Positions 52,433-53,363 of a DNA stretch of 53,363 nucleotides are shown piece after piece. Positions within the stretch are counted from its first letter, which is position 1. The number at the start of each line of letters is the position of its first letter. The stretch comes from Thermocladium sp. Lineage in GTDB: Archaea; Thermoproteota; Thermoprotei; Thermoproteales; Thermocladiaceae. The DNA lies in assembly GCA_023269935.1 (NCBI GenBank), contig JAGDXC010000008.1, positions 16,977-70,339 on the forward strand. The letters are read 5' to 3'. The translations under genes were made by a program, and so were the position numbers. The notes below the pieces were generated by a model. It was not told where the DNA came from and searched no databases. It saw only the letters and a list, made by a program, of their open reading frames with translations.

Positions 52433-53135
52433 GTTTCTCTCGCTTCTCTCGTTTCTCACGGTGATTCCAACTGGTCAAGGCGATATAGTGAAGGCCGCTT
52501 CAGGCTTTTACTTAGTTCCAGTAATAGGATTATTGGAGGGGGGAATTGGGAGCCTACCGTTCTTGGCCGGGAAGACTCTCCTCACTGCTTCCCTAGCCAT
52601 TGCGTTGCTATCCCTCATCACTGGATTTAATCACATAGATGGTTACTTGGATTTCTTCGAAGCAGTTATGAGTAGGGGAGCGGATCCTGTTGCTGTTCTA
52701 AAGGATAAGCATAGAGGGTCATTTGCAATAGCGGCGGGTCTTATTCTATTCTCTATCTTAATATCATCCATATCATCATCCCACATTGATCCATTCATTC
52801 AAGTAACTGAATCATCGATCTCAGCATCCTTCTCCATGTATGTATTATCGTTAATGAGCGAACCAGCTCATGAGGGACTCGGCCGCCTATTTATAACTGC
52901 ATCCAAGAACAGGGCTAAATCTATTGCATCGCTCGTGATCTACATCATTTCAATTATATTAATATCCAGGTCAATAGTTATCTTGCTAATATTAATGGCG
53001 GAAACAATACTTGCCGCATTAATGGCTCTATTCATAGCTACTAAGCGAATAGGATTCGTTAACGGGGACGCACTTGGGTTCACATATGAATTAACCCTAA
53101 TGATAACAATGGCAACCACTGCATTTATATCGTAA
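52407..53135 (+). CDS. cobS: Adenosylcobinamide-GDP ribazoletransferase
   Basis: The integral membrane enzyme that joins adenosylcobinamide-GDP and alpha-ribazole, the last step of cobalamin assembly. FLTVIPTGQGD near the start and the conserved NHIDGYLDFFEAVMSRG motif (the family's HxDGxxD region) are present, with about six transmembrane helices. The frame overlaps cobD by 26 bases; the ATG at 52407 gives MHFREYLNEFL, though a slightly later start (TTG 52426) would remove most of the overlap. It forms an operon with cobD; no other cob genes are in the window. Confidence 0.85.
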   Translation: MHFREYLNEFLSLLSFLTVIPTGQGDIVKAASGFYLVPVIGLLEGGIGSLPFLAGKTLLTASLAIALLSLITGFNHIDGYLDFFEAVMSRGADPVAVLKDKHRGSFAIAAGLILFSILISSISSSHIDPFIQVTESSISASFSMYVLSLMSEPAHEGLGRLFITASKNRAKSIASLVIYIISIILISRSIVILLILMAETILAALMALFIATKRIGFVNGDALGFTYELTLMITMATTAFIS

Positions 53136-53307
53136 ACAATCATAATAGAGCCACAAGCAGCAGACCCCACTCATTAAAGACGAGAAGCAATCCTCTTTAA
53201 CAGTGAATAAAAAATCGTCTCTTAGTTTCAATGCTATCTAAGATATGGACACTAAATTTTGATCCAATTTAGGGAGCGGGAACTGAACTATAAAATAGAT
53301 ACAAGAG
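53136..53307. other. Spacer without a supported gene
   Basis: An AT-rich stretch after cobS with no gene, RNA or promoter that I can support. A minus-strand ORF of 76 codons covering the end of cobS is a shadow. Confidence 0.5.
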
Positions 53308-53363
53308 CTGACCTCCTCCCCGCCCTAAAGGGGCGAGGGTTCCCCGAGGTCTAGGGGGTTACG
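53308..53363 (-). mobile_element. tnpB: Right end of an IS200/IS605 element (tnpB 3' tail), truncated by the window edge
   Basis: On the minus strand the sequence CCCCTAGACCTCGGGGAACC, then a GCCCCTTTAGGGC hairpin and GGAGGAGGTCAG (ending at 53308) is the typical 3' tail of archaeal tnpB elements, with codons PLDLGEPSPL. The body of the element, if present, lies to the right of the window. The hairpins would be part of the omega RNA that guides TnpB. This copy looks the least decayed of the right ends here. Confidence 0.65.

Overview
This window looks like chromosomal DNA from a thermophilic archaeon of the Thermoproteota (Crenarchaeota), most plausibly the Thermoproteales (a Caldivirga/Vulcanisaeta/Thermocladium-like organism). 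The lineage is inferred from gene content and signals, because no 16S gene is present. Pointers are HerA/NurA repair proteins, a bifunctional archaeal fructose-bisphosphate aldolase/phosphatase, archaeal-type LeuS, ProS and triosephosphate isomerase, a geranylgeranyl-reductase-family flavoprotein, an intron-containing tRNA-Ser, and many start codons about 26-28 bases downstream of a TATA-like box (leaderless transcripts).

Layout. 1-6779: the end of a sulfide:quinone-oxidoreductase-like flavoprotein with DUF1641, a winged-helix regulator with a cysteine cluster, a radical SAM protein, class II fumarase, a decayed IS200/IS605 fragment and a canonical HerA. 6824-12116: a DHA2-type efflux pump, a NurA-HerA operon with a second, divergent HerA, and a stand-alone APE2256/Crn1-type CARF (ring nuclease-like) protein. 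12240-19161: aldo/keto reductase, membrane protein, PTPS/QueD-like protein without the usual cysteine, a second cysteine-cluster regulator, succinyl-CoA synthetase (sucCD) and an M28-type peptidase. 19174-26407: tRNA-Ser(CGA), DUF998 membrane protein, an orphan protein, a broken TnpB, a metallophosphoesterase with a cysteine-rich insert, SerS, and an operon of a GT2 glycosyltransferase and a GGR-type reductase.

26500-28177 is the most striking region. An intact tRNA-Trp gene and a displaced copy of its 3' half flank a two-gene cassette of about 1.6 kb: a Panacea/DUF4065-like protein and a PIN-domain nuclease. This has the geometry of an integrative element inserted in a tRNA gene, but it carries no integrase and resembles a minimal toxin-antitoxin island.

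28415-42554: FBP aldolase/phosphatase, a frameshifted MFS sugar porter, TIM, a fatty-acid module (acyl-CoA ligase, acyl-CoA dehydrogenase, SCP-2 protein), ProS, LeuS and the TldD/TldE peptidase pair. 43005-53363: an orphan secreted protein, another IS605 relic, a glycerol catabolism operon (GlpA-, GlpB- and GlpK-like proteins plus an alkyl-DHAP-synthase-like flavoprotein), GH31 alpha-glucosidase, the cobalamin genes cobD and cobS, and the 3' end of one more tnpB-type element running off the right edge.

Together the metabolic genes describe a heterotroph that uses sugars, glycerol, fatty acids and peptides, feeds a TCA cycle (SucCD, fumarase) and may use sulfide as electron donor. At least four, probably six, IS200/IS605 right ends are scattered between genes. 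Three of them (4841, 17450, 43612) keep only end sequences and the last codons of tnpB.
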